Shown one piece after another: positions 21,228 through 31,983 of a DNA stretch of 37,530 bases. The notes under the pieces were generated by a model that saw nothing but the letters and a program-made list of their open reading frames with translations, did no database searches and was not told where the DNA came from. Every line of letters starts with the position of its first letter. Position 1 is the first letter of the stretch. Source of the stretch: Chara braunii (lineage: Eukaryota; Streptophyta; Charophyceae; Charales; Characeae); NCBI GenBank assembly GCA_003427395.1, contig BFEA01000496.1, positions 437,307-474,836 on the forward strand, given 5' to 3'. Made by a program: the position numbers and the translations under genes.

Positions 21228-22040
21228 TATCCTCCGCACCACGTCAAAAACACCGCCCGACTCCTTGCAGCTCTACTCCCGGTCTGTCCCTCATCCACAG
21301 TTCTTTAAGGCAAGCACCTCTTTCTCTCCACCTGTTGCTGGTTGGCGGCGAACTTGGCGCCTTGGCCACAACACCGGCCTGATTCATTCGACAGGGCGAA
21401 TTGAGAAGTCAGCTAATGATGACGACCTCTTCAAGAAGCCGCATGGTGGAATCGACCACCGCAACTGGGGGAGCATAACCATCAGGAATGGTACGAATCG
21501 GATCGTGCCCTGTGCGAGTATGACTAACTAGGTAAGTGTGATCATGATCTCACTCGCTGTCACGAGTTCCTTCCCTTCACACTTCACCGAGCTCTCTTCT
21601 CCTCGCTACTTTCCCGCCTTTTCTCCATAGCAACCGCGCAGCCCATACTGTTGATACTGCTCAGACCGTACATCCAACACTAAATCTACCTTTGCCATTG
21701 GCTTCGCCCTGCCCAAAACCCTCAAATTCGACTTCTTATTCGCTCGATTCCGTTCAGGAACGAGCGAGCTAGACCACTTTCAACTCTTTTCTTCTCCCCC
21801 CTCCTCCGAACGCACCTGGCGCGCGGCCTCGTCCAGGTTCATTCCTCCCTGTTTTTTTTTTTTCCTATTTCTGCTGCTTCCCCTTTCGTGGTGCTGTGCT
21901 TTCGTGCACTACCTCCCTCTTCTCTAGTCCTTCCTCTACTACCTCTGCCCCACTAATCTGCGTTGCTTCACCTCCTCGGACAACACCCACCATGGCAACC
22001 GAAGAGAGAGTCCGACCTCTCTTATTTATGCGACTAAACC

Positions 22041-22053
22041 GTGTGCAGGGGCC

Positions 22054-22085
<32 letters not shown>

Positions 22086-22103
22086 ACAGATGTCCCGAAG
22101 GAC
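22041..22103 (-). pseudogene. U6 snRNA pseudogene, 5' half only
   Basis: The minus strand matches U6 from its first bases: GTCCTTCGGGACATCTGTTA, then AAATTGGAACGATACAGAGA, then AGATTAGCATGGCCCCTG. The ACAGAGA box and AGC triad are intact. After CCCCTGCACAC the match ends abruptly, so the U4-pairing and 3' parts are missing. No TATA box or upstream element is seen at the spacing normal for plant U6 genes, and it sits inside LTR A. Sequence quality is higher than in the 3'-half copy at 6,193. Confidence 0.9.
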
Positions 22104-23256
22104 CGCACCCTGGACACTAGTTGGGAGTATTAGTACCAAGTCGCCCGATTCTGAGATATTCAAAAGTGTTTGGTCTTTCTCATTAGTCAAATTCCTCCCT
22201 CTGGATCCGAACACGGGTCTGTATCTCAGCTGTTCGTGGATGTATCCACCGAACTAGGCTCGCTGGTTTCACGGCCGGTCCCGAGGACCGGTGCCGGACT
22301 GTAACCCAAAATGGGATAAAAATAAGGAATAAGAAAAATAAAAAATAAAACAAAAAAAATAAAAAGTAAAACTCATAAATAAATAAATAAAAAGACAGAT
22401 AGGGGAGGGGAACCGTTGGCCCCTTGCCCTCGGCCTTGCCTCGCGGGCCTGCGGTCGGAACCCCTCGCAAAAACCAAGGGGGATAGTCCAGCAGGATCCT
22501 CAACCCCTCGGCTCACTCCATAGTGCTCCTCCGCTGCTCGATGCTAGCCTCGATCTCGAGATCCGCCTGGTGACAATCTAGCATTGTAACCAATAGGGCT
22601 AAGCCCAAGCCTGGTTTGGCTGTTCGCCAACCTGTATATAGATGGTAACTGTGGCCATCATGGGCCTGTGGCAGCAGCGTTAAGGCTGTTGCTTGACTTC
22701 CCCTCTAATCCCAAGGCCCCATACGTGCGCACATGCTGTTAGGGGCCGGATCTTGCTTGGTATGTCACGCTAGTAGCCCCTACAATGCCGCGTCCAGAGG
22801 CCAAACTCCTTATTTCTGCCGCATGCGTCAAGGAGACCGCCCCTTTACTACCTCGTTGCCAAAGAACCCTGACCTCTGCGTTAGTTCACGTTCACCTTAT
22901 GCGGCCTCGTTAGTAGCCTCGACTGCCGACCACGCTTAGTCAACCTAGTGCTTTGCGTAACTTCACACAGCGCGGCCCCAAAATGCTGGTTTTCAATAAG
23001 TCGGGCAACATTCTCCTCTAGTCACCGTCTCACCTGGCCAACTCTGCGCCGTCCGAAATTTCGCCTGTGCGCGCGAGGCCGGGACCGCCTAAGAAATTCT
23101 AGCCTGACACTTACTTGCCCTACCGGCGTCTCATAGTCTTCCTTGATCAATCGTTTGGTCAGGCTAACGCGTGCCCACAAGGTGCACGCTCACACACTCT
23201 CTAATCAACAAAAACGGGACGAGCTCCTAGATATCGCCAAAACTTTCTTCCTGTAA

Positions 23257-23304
23257 GCTGCAAAAATGTGCCCAAATACCCTTGTAAGGGTGTTCGGGCC
23301 GACA
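23257..23304. repeat. Terminal palindrome at the right end of LTR A
   Basis: GCAAAAA is followed by AAATACCCTTGTAAGGGTGTT, an imperfect dyad, and by CCGACA where homology ends. The identical CAAATACCCTTGTAAGGGTG stretch closes copy B at 31,952-31,983, defining a shared terminus. Confidence 0.75.
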
Positions 23305-23575
23305 ACGCCCTCAAGGTTTCCAAGGTCGTGGACACAGCCCGGACGTCCCTATGTCCGTTCGTCGTTGTGATGTGTTCCTGAAGCACGGTCTCGCGGGCAT
23401 CCTTAATGCTCAGGGCAGCCCCATTGTGAAGGGTACCGGTCCCACGCCCGGAGGGCCAGAAAGAAGCGGGGTTTTCGACCGTTTTTTAATTTTCGAATTC
23501 GAATCCTTGGGCTCCCCATCATCTCGATGGCGTGGACATGCAGCCGACGTAGGCTATTGATAGGGGAATCTTTTC

Positions 23576-24304
23576 ATGTCGACGGCTATAGTAGATATGG
23601 TCCGTTCACGCGCGTGCGTGGTGAACATCCATTCGAAGCTGTTCCAAACGCTTTTCCATGCAGAGAGCGGGACACCTCCATCGCCAGGGTGCTGCTTGGA
23701 CCTCGGTGGTTGGCTGTGTACATGGTTTGGCTCGTCGATTGCTGCACGTGCCAGTGGGGAGGCTGCAGAAGGCATCTCTGTTACCTCTACTGCCTTCACG
23801 GCAGACCAACGTCAAAACAATATCCGCCTCGTGTGGTCTGCCCATGCTCCCGCAACCGAAGTTGTGTCCATGCTGCGTGCTGCCCTCTCGCCCGCCATAT
23901 TTGGTTTTTGGAGAAGCTCGGCACAGCCGAACATCGACATTGCACATGTCGTGCCTAGAGTCTTTCCACGGGTGACGATTCGAGCCGGTAAAGTACGAGA
24001 GTGGGAAGGAGGAGAAGTGCGAAGGGACGAAGGGCAGTCGTGCGTGAAGGTCGCGCCACGGCCCTATCCATTTCAACGTGTTGGACGTTGTGCATGTCAC
24101 ACATGTTCGCATGGAGTGAATCACGAAACGGGCGCAGTGACGGACATCATTGTCGGTGGGGACCGTCGCACCCCGTGCAAGAGCATCGTTGGACTGCTCG
24201 TTTGGGCATTCGTAGTGTGTTTAGGTCTTGTGCTCGCTTTATTGTCGGTGGTTGTTGTGTGTAAGGCTGCAGTTTTTATTGCCATCCTGTCAAGACGTGC
24301 CTAA
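23576..24304 (+). CDS. Unassigned open frame, 242 codons, with C-terminal hydrophobic segment
   Basis: The frame starts with ATG and runs to TAA at 24,302-24,304 in the unique sequence between LTR A and the trihelix pseudogene. I recognise no domain. The last 35 residues contain a long hydrophobic stretch (IVGLLVWAFVVCLGLVLALL) that could be a membrane segment, followed by a basic tail. A 172-codon frame exists on the opposite strand over part of it, so length alone is not persuasive. It may be upstream sequence of the trihelix gene. Treat it as unproven. Confidence 0.22.
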   Translation: MSTAIVDMVRSRACVVNIHSKLFQTLFHAESGTPPSPGCCLDLGGWLCTWFGSSIAARASGEAAEGISVTSTAFTADQRQNNIRLVWSAHAPATEVVSMLRAALSPAIFGFWRSSAQPNIDIAHVVPRVFPRVTIRAGKVREWEGGEVRRDEGQSCVKVAPRPYPFQRVGRCACHTCSHGVNHETGAVTDIIVGGDRRTPCKSIVGLLVWAFVVCLGLVLALLSVVVVCKAAVFIAILSRRA

Positions 24305-24352
24305 CCTCCGCAGCGGTCCGTGCTTTGAAGATCCCGGTGTGCAGTGACCGGG

Positions 24353-25343
24353 ATGGAGGGTCGTAGTTTCACTTCAGAGTTGTACAACAATTTGGGAGGG
24401 TCGGCGAACATGGACGTCGTCGACGACGTGGACACACACTTTGAAGGCACGAGATACCGGGCCAGTCTGTCGGCACCGGCCTGGCAATACGTTCCAGACT
24501 CTCCATTGAACATTGAGAATCAATCGCAGTTCAGTACACATCCCACGCACGCCTGAGCCTCTTTCGCCATGCCAACGCAGGACTCATCATCAACCGTCGC
24601 GCGGGGGATGTACCCGCCCCAATTGCATCAACAGGTTACGCAGCAGGGCAGAAGTGGGAGTGTTTTTCAGTGTCCACAATTAGTTCCTGTGCGGGGATTG
24701 TCTTCAAGGAGCGAGGCGAGCGTATGGGGTTGCAATCCTGAGCCTTCATTGCAGCCATCGTTGCATCGGGTGCATTGTTTGTCGCCTCTCTCGCCAACGA
24801 TCGGCAACTGCATCATACCAGGGGGGGGCGACAACGTTCTCGGTAGGTCGTCTCCGGTCTATCGGTCCGGCCGGCAACAAAGTGCAGTCGGGGCAATGGG
24901 CATTCGACACATCGCAGGAGGTTCAAGTGGTCCGACGGCGGGAGTGGGGGATCACCAGCATGCAGGTGTGAGCCGGGGAGGCAAGTCATCGAGGTCGGCT
25001 GATCGTCGATCGAAGCCTTTCCTTCTGTCGGCGGGGATAGACCACCGACTCAAAGGCAGGCCCGTGCAGCGTCGCAAACGACGGTGAGGCAAGACACATC
25101 TGTCAGTAATCGGGAATGCGGCGGGGAGGGGCCCGCCGTTGCGGGAGGGACTGCGGACACAGTTACGAACGGCGGACAAAGGTCTTGCACGACAATGCCA
25201 AGCGGGGGAGAAGGTGGAACAGCACCAGCGGAGGTGGTGGCGACTACTGCTGATCGGCGAAAGGGGGGAAAGTCATCGACGCCACCGAAGAAAAACACAC
25301 TGTGCACGTTGGAGGAACCAGTGCTTCTCGCCAGAATTAGCAG
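24353..25343 (+). pseudogene. Trihelix / Myb-SANT-like gene, 5' part, interrupted by LTR B
   Basis: The frame begins MEGRSFTSELYNNLGGSANM and continues through a Gln/Ser/Gly-rich region. A TGA breaks it at 24,554-24,556 and a frameshift lies near 25,085. It then reads AVAGGTADTVTNGGQRS, DRRKGGKSSTPPKKNTLCTL and EEPVLLARIS, where the first helix of a SANT-type DNA-binding domain would start; the usual Trp is Cys. At 25,343 it stops inside a codon, exactly where copy B begins. The remaining domain is at 31,984-32,610. This resembles a large family of Chara hypothetical trihelix-like proteins as I recall them. Such proteins bind DNA, as transcription factors or transposon accessory proteins; this copy cannot. 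Confidence 0.7.
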
Positions 25344-27040
25344 TGTCGAGCGCATCGGTCCGGCACCGCACGAAACGAGGTGGGACACTCCCGGCCTCGT
25401 CACGCAGGAGTCGGTCTGATTCTCGTTGTGAATACACATGGAGCTTCCGCAAACCGCTCCGGCCGAGTGCGCCAACCATACCTCTCGCGAGCCCCTATGA
25501 CAGGATAGGGCATACGAGAGGCACGACTTACCTCCACCTTACGGGAGCTGTCACCTCCCTTCGGTGAGCGTATCCCCGCCGAGCTACCAGTGCACAGTAC
25601 GAAAGTTAATCAGTTGCAATCGTAGAGGTGGACCAGCCGAGGGCGTTTCTCATTCGCTGTAGCATAGGGGGTATGCGCGGTCTCACACCTCTATCGGACC
25701 CACACACGAACCGACGCACTGGGGGGTTGAAGTCCCAAGCGCGACTCGTCATCGGTAGACTAAGACGCATCCCACACACCACGCATACACCACAACACTC
25801 ACATATACAGAATGACGCAAAACAAACAACACAACAACAGTCATAGTCCCTTTAGAAGTCATCCCATAACCTCCCGATGTGAAAATCGGATAGGCGACGC
25901 ACGGAAGACTTAGTATAAAGACTGCGCGGACACAAAGTCTTCCCATATCGACCAGCAATGCATGCTTATGCAAGCGGTCGCAACGATGGCGTACTATATG
26001 GTACCCATACTCATATGGTCCTCGTTAATCTCAAGGGTTGCATTCGACACTCAAGTGTTGGCTAACACGCGCCTTGAGGGATTGATCTCTCGATGCTAGA
26101 CAACCGCCAAGTGCAGTTGAGAACCACACCCTCTTCTGCACCCTGCGGAGAGTAGGTGGTACACAGTTTCATACCTGTGGTGACAATCATCTCTTATTGC
26201 CTTGGAGACCAGCTCTATCATCCAGGGTCTGGAGGGGATTCAAGGGGTTTGACTTTGACGGCTGCCACGGACTACAACGTCCAACTATAAAAAATTTAAC
26301 AAGCAAATTTGATCGAAAACAAATAATCAATAATTTTCATACTTATATATCAAATCAGAAAATAAATAGAAGGAAACATGACCCATCAGGTATGCAGATC
26401 GTACGACGCATGGTTGTCATTCTTACTGCCTCCAAAGTAAGACTCGTACACATGCTCCAAAATACTAACCTGTATAAAACACCAACACACACGAACGCCA
26501 CATTGCCATACACCAATGTGGTAAACTTTACTATTCTCTGTAACTCACACCACGCCTCACACACTCAAGCCCCAGTCATAGTCCAACTTTCCATAAATCT
26601 CATAGGCTCTTTATAATGGCTATTAAAAGAAGTCGGGTTAAAACCTTCAAATAAACATATCAAATCACAAGGCTAAGGCATTCAAGTTGAGGTACACGTA
26701 GCAAAGTTGTGTCGTGAGCCGACGAGTCGACGATCAACTAACCGACCAATTATCAGTGATAACAGAAGATGATCCTCGTGGGATCAAACTGAATCTAGTC
26801 CAGATCCTGAATCGAATCAATCAACAGGACCTGTAACACAAGACAGACGAATTCCCAAGCTAGATCTTTAAGTCAATGGAGAATAATCTTCACTCAAAAC
26901 CCTTCTGCGAACCAGGTCTAAGTCTATCGCTAAGCCAGTGCCCAAAGAAATGTAGACTTATGGCAGAATCTCCCCCATACAAAGTGGATTGCCAGAAATC
27001 GCCACCTGTCAAAATATAATCTATCTCTTCTAAACTAAAA

Positions 27041-27527
27041 AAATTTCGGCAGTGCTTCCCGTATGAAAAGTGTCTTCTCAAAATTTATACTAGCTCAAAT
27101 ATGAAAACGAAAATAATATGTAACCTTCGAAAGTAAGATTTTGTCTAACTCCCTGAATTAGTGAAAATTTGGGCAGTACTCCCCTCAGAAAATGAGACTT
27201 CTCAGATTTATACTAAGTCAGATACGAAATTAAAAAAAAAAATTGAGTTCAACTAAGACAAAATTTTCGGCAACATTCTCTTTAGAAAAGTGTTATTCCA
27301 ATACCTATACAAAGCTAAGTTCAGAATCTAAAATGACTTTGATTCTCAAGGTCCAATTTTATCTAACTCCCTGAATTAGCAAAAATTTTGGCAACACTCG
27401 TTTTAGAAAAGGAGACTTCCCAGATTTTTACTAAGTCATATATAAAATTTAGACAATTTGGATTTTGAAAAGCCAAAATTTGACTTACCCCTTGGATTTG
27501 CAGAAATTTCGGCAGCGCTTCCCGTAG
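27041..27527. repeat. TTTCGGCAGCGCTTCCCGTA modules in LTR B, five copies
   Basis: Modules begin near 27,041, 27,163, 27,260, 27,380 and 27,503, so 97-123 bp apart. The first and last keep TTCGGCAG(T/C)GCTTCCCGTA; the middle ones read GGCA(G/A)(T/C)A(C/T)TC. A phrase like CTAACTCCCTGAATTAG precedes several of them. Confidence 0.8.
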
Positions 27528-27852
27528 AGAAAGTAGCTTACCAAAATTTATACAAAGTCAAAGTATAACAAATAATCCTAGAAAATGCGAGAATTGATCT
27601 AAGTAAAAAAATTAAACTTAGCTTTGAAAATGCAGGAATTGAACTAACTCCTATGGCTCTAGCACGTGGCGAGCAACTAAAACAACTACCTATCAAACTG
27701 ACACTCAGACTAAATAGTGATCTCACTCAGCCACTTGTAGGCCAAACCACAAAAGTAAGTACTCTCACTAGTCCCAAAGTCAACTTATCAAACAATAGTT
27801 CATAGTCTTTCAATGATTTATCCTTTTATACCCAACTTACATAAGGCATAAA

Positions 27853-28530
27853 GCTAGAACACCCAATCTTATGGGAACCTGTCTAGCTTTGCCATAGAAT
27901 ATACACAAATATAAGGCACTATAACTTTTCTTTTCTTTAGGCACATGACTAGGTTAGTCAGCCTAGTCGCCCTGGACCATTTAAGTATCCAAGTTTTATA
28001 TACTTATCTGCACTTAGTCTTTTAAGGTACCATATGGTTGAACCGATCATCTTTAGCTCGAGGTTCAGCCTGCCACTTCTTACCACAAATTTATTCGTAA
28101 TTCATACCTTCTTCAGTTAAATGATATGCTATAGTCAGACCATCCAATCTTATGGAAAAATGTCTGACTAGCTTGTTTATTAATAAAGTAGTATAAAATA
28201 TAAACAAATGTAACCTTTTAGTTCCAAGATGTGCGGCTCCAGACCAGACCACCCAATCTTATGAGAACCTGTCCAGTCCTTTGCCTAGATTCTTTCTCAT
28301 AATAAAACAAGAGATATCAATAAACATCGGGAAACCCGAATAAAACAAGGCAACCAAGCCATCCAATCTTATGGCAAAATTCTTGATCCCTGGAAGTCAA
28401 ACACAGGTAGCCCTTGTAAGTCGAAGCAACCAGACCACCCAATCTTATGGAAACCTGTCTGGTCCTTCAGGCAATCGGAAATAAACACATCACTGGGCCT
28501 CCCCAAACTTATGGAGACTTGCCTAGCCTT
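27853..28530. repeat. Hairpin array in LTR B: six with ATCTTA or ACTTA core, two variants
   Basis: Cores at 27,865, 28,146, 28,255, 28,365, 28,441 and 28,505. Outer stems are GCTAGA/TCTAGC (27,853-27,887), AGTCAGAC/GTCTGACT (28,133-28,169) and ACCAGAC/GTCTGGT (28,429-28,463); inner pairs are CA/TG and CCCA/TGGG or TCCA/TGGA. Two further hairpins near 27,947-27,968 (GACTAGG/CCTAGTC) and 28,036-28,070 (GGTTGAACC/GGTTCAGCC) lack the standard core. Confidence 0.85.
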
Positions 28531-30167
28531 TAATTGACCCAGTCAAACTCAAGCAAAACTGCCTTCCTCCCATCCTTCCCCCAGATGCAATCCCACAATC
28601 TGTTTTCAGTCAGACAACAACAATTGAAACTGACATTATGCATACATCCCTTTACTTAAGTCTGGCTTGTGTCCTGAAAGTCAAACTGAAAGTCAAAGTA
28701 GGGATGCACAGGATATACTAAATCAAAACGTAATAAGGCATACAGATAGGGGTTATAACCGGGTTTATAGAAGGGAAGTGGGACTTTTACCTCTCAGTTC
28801 CCTGCCTCCAGAACTCCTCCTGAGCTCCGGCAGAGCTCCCGCAATCGGTGGGCTAACTCCCCACAGAGTCTTGTTGCGGTCCTACGGGTTACAATTTCGC
28901 CTGACGCCTTCCTCTCAGAACAAGACTAGACTTAGAGTGAGAGGGGCAGAATGAGGGGTTTCAGACTCTCGAGATATAGGAGGGGGACAGACTCAACTCC
29001 CAGGAGAGGGTTTTGTTATCTTCCATCACCTGAGGGCCCCGCAATGGCGACCAGATGTGGTAACAGCTTGGTCAACTGAGGCCGAACCACCAGCCGTTGA
29101 TTTTTCCTTGCGATCCTTCAAATCGTAGGCTGAGCTCTACTGCTCCTCCGTCACATACAGACTTTCAGTTTCTGCTAAGTATGCATCAGTCACACTTCCC
29201 GTTCACCTCTGTGACTTTGACGTGCATAGCTGGCAAGGCTTGACCTTGTAAGCTGCAGATGACTCCTTCTCCAGTGGACAACTCCAACAGCAAGCATGAG
29301 CAGATCAAAGTCCAGCCCTGTTGGCTGCATCCACTCACTCGGTTGGTCATAAGCAGCACTCTCACTCGCTTCCTTGCTGCTAGACCGGATGACCACCGTG
29401 TTGTACTGTAAATCAACGGTGCGCAACAACTTCACGGTGCTGCGTAGTAAACACAATGGCAACCTCGGTAAAACACACTACTCGCAGCAACCGTACGCAG
29501 TATCAGGCTCAATAGCCCACTTTTGGAGGAAGACCAGTTAATCCTTCAAAAATAATGAATGAGCAAACGCCAAGGAATGAAGTCTACGTGAAAGAACCGC
29601 CAGTACTGCAACCGATGGGCACCATCACCCAAATAAAAAACTTTTAATCTGTCAGTCCTTGTTGTTCTGGTGGCTCGTAGTCCAACAGTCCTTCACGAAG
29701 AAAGGTCTCGACGCCGCCTATTTAGCGGACTGAAGTATCGTCTGTTGGAGGAACTAACCAGACGAAACACTCAGCCGACCCGAGAACCGAGACACCGGAT
29801 CCGGACACCAATGAGAGCATATTATCTTCACCACCAACATATATATTCAGAGTCCTTCCTCCTACTTGGCGCTCAGCCCCCAGGCTGCTGTGGCACAGTT
29901 TTTGGCAGTCTACGAGTCTACAATGTATCCCATCAGCGTCCGCAGTGACAACCGAGGTACATGACAGAATCGACTTCGTGGACCATCACCGACACCAGGT
30001 GAGTGCCCCCTCACCACTTCGAGGCGAGAGAGGGGAATGACCACTGCAAAGACAGACTGCTCCCCTACGACTATCACTGAGCAGCAGCTGATATCTCGAC
30101 GCAAGCACCACCGTCCAACCTCCAATTCATCTCACATCGCCAGCTTGGTCTTTCAAGGTAATCTCAA

Positions 30168-30173
30168 TTTTTT

Positions 30174-30252
<79 letters not shown>

Positions 30253-30265
30253 CCCTCTCTCTCTC
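30168..30265 (+). repeat. (T)n(CT)n microsatellite in LTR B
   Basis: A run of T from 30,168 is followed by CT repeats to 30,265 with a few CCCT interruptions. A poly-SL peptide frame here is an artefact. It is followed by two degenerate copies of the dispersed hairpin repeat near 30,277-30,320 and 30,341-30,390. Confidence 0.95.
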
Positions 30266-31751
30266 CATAAGTAAGGTCGCAATGGATCATCCGCTAGGAC
30301 GCGAGAGGATACGCTACCCCTCCAAAGATCATTAGAACGAGCACAAATCGTTATGAATCTACCGCTAAATCACGACCAAATACATTCAGGGCTTTGGCCG
30401 TTTTACCCCAGCGCAGCCTACGAATCGTATAGCACCAAATCCACACTTTCCCCGCAGAATCCAACTGCGCCATTGAACTCGAGGTCTTTCAAAACCCCTA
30501 CTTGGCCTTTCAACTGGGTTGATTCTATGCAGAATCGAGCGAGATCTTCACTTCTCAACCCCTGCCATATCCGCCTCCGCCATCTCTCCCCGCAGCTATT
30601 CTTCTTACTAACTCCTATACCACCAACTTCTTGTTGAAACTAAATTCGAAATCGGATTCCCCCAACATAAAAAACTCAGTTTAGCTTCCTGGCTCGCCCG
30701 TTTCCATCAAGGAATGGGTGAGCTACGTAACTTTTAACTCCTGACATACCTTCTTTCTTCGACACTTTAGCGCAACTCTTTCTCTACTAACCTCCCCATT
30801 TACTAATCCATCGTCGAAACTAACGTACTTTTCGGTTTCGCCTAGCCAAAAACCTTAGTCCCCCATCTTTTCTGGCCCGATTCTAACACGAAACGAGAAA
30901 GTTATGATCTCTCCTCCCTCCATGCTCATCTTCTCGCTCCGCTTCACCTTCCCTTTCCTCGAATGCACCTGGCACGAAATTCGCGTCAGGTTCGCTTCCC
31001 TCCTACTATCCGTCAATCCCTTTCCTTTGCTAACCCGCTGCCTCCCATCTGCGCTAAATTGCGCACTTGCCCGTACACCGCACGGGTCTCACACGAAACA
31101 GGCAGCGGGCCGGTGGTCATGAAAGTTGGAATCCGCTAGGAGTGTGGATCAATTTACCTACCAAATGGGATTAATGCCCAAGACCGATGGCGCTGCAGCG
31201 TGCGACTTACGCACGTTCATCACAGTGCCCTCGGTGCCCACAACGATTCGGGGGGCGCAGGCTTGCTGTAAAATCCACAGTGTAAACCTAGGTGAGGCTG
31301 GTCCCAGCGCAGATCTCAGCAGTAGTAACAGATATCCAGCCAGGACTTTAGGCGATCAATGTGAAAACGAGGCCCCCTATGGCCGGTTTGTCTGAACAAG
31401 GCGGCTCCCGCCCCGACACCCTCTGGCCTACTGTGCCAAGGCACAGTTCCCCGTCCATCGGGCCTCAGCGGGCACGTTCGCACTCAAATCTCTTGCAGCA
31501 GACGGCTGGTGGCGGGCTATACATCCTCAAATGGCCCCCGCCACCCAGGTTTTCTCCCGTGTCGTGGCCCAAAGCACCCACTGGTCCTAGGGCACATTAA
31601 CCCATTCGGTTCATGGTTTCAAAACTGGTAACGCGTGCTCAAGGTCCTTGACTGCCATGTCGGCCACCCGTGCTCAGCAATGCGATAGCTGAGCCAGGCC
31701 CGTCGGTCTCGACGTCAGCCTCGGATTCGATCACCGAGCTAAACGCCTTGG

Positions 31752-31777
31752 AAAAAAAAAAAAAAAAAAAAAAAAAA
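31752..31777 (+). repeat. Poly(A) run near the right end of LTR B
   Basis: Twenty-six A residues. An open frame starting at 31,779 runs through the LTR end into the trihelix fragment by chance and is not an independent gene start. Confidence 0.95.
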
Positions 31778-31983
31778 GATGTCGCGCGTCCCGTTGGCCC
31801 GTGACGCCGCGCACACCCAGGCTGCGCTTGGTTGTGCCTCGCCGTCAACACCCCGCGCGCGTCGCTCACATGGACGAGGATCTAAGCTTCCTCTAGAGTG
31901 CGCGCCATCAGATGAGCGAGGCGGCACTGGCGTAACTTGCAAAAAACACGCCAAATACCCTTGTAAGGGTGTTTGGTACGACA

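Larger units (their letters stand above)
13831..23304 (-). mobile_element. Giant LTR, copy A (5' LTR adjoining the tRNA-Asp PBS)
   Basis: The plus strand starts TGTCGAGCGCATCGGTCC, identical or nearly so to copies B (25,344) and C (32,611), and ends GTAAGGGTGTT then CCGACA, like the end of B. The short inverted ends TGTCG/CGACA and the adjacent primer site indicate an LTR on the minus strand, here about 9.5 kb, far longer than usual. Homology to B and C is visible at 13,831-14,300, 14,340-14,730, 16,040-16,200, 16,398-16,507, the hairpin array, and 18,350-18,860. To the right it becomes patchy (for example 21,770-21,870 against B 30,690-30,995), suggesting extra insertions. No convincing gene lies inside. 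Confidence 0.68.
25344..31983 (-). mobile_element. Giant solo LTR, copy B, inserted in a trihelix gene
   Basis: 6,640 bp from TGTCGAGCGCATCGGTCC to GGTACGACA. The flanks GCAG (left) and GCGG (right) are an imperfect 4-bp duplication. Excising the unit plus one flank joins the two trihelix halves in frame. No second copy of either end and no primer site lies next to it, so it is a solo LTR or a single-unit element. Shared blocks with A and C: the first 470 bp, GACTTTGACGGCTGCCACGG near 26,249, TATCAGTGATAACAGAAGAT near 26,750, the GCAGCGCTTCCCG modules, the hairpin array, and the block with CTCCCGCAATCGGTGGG near 28,836. I see no gene inside; open frames are short or simple repeat. Confidence 0.78.

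Noticed and set aside
23606-24124. Open frame of 172 codons on the minus strand
   Set aside because: Overlaps the plus-strand 242-codon frame; no domain or composition argument favours it.
30037-30270. Open frame ending in a poly-SL stretch
   Set aside because: Translation of the (CT)n microsatellite in LTR B.
25344-31983. Helitron, because of a palindrome close to one terminus
   Set aside because: No TC start or CTRR end; termini are TGTCG/CGACA with a short flank duplication, and the sister copy adjoins a primer-binding site.
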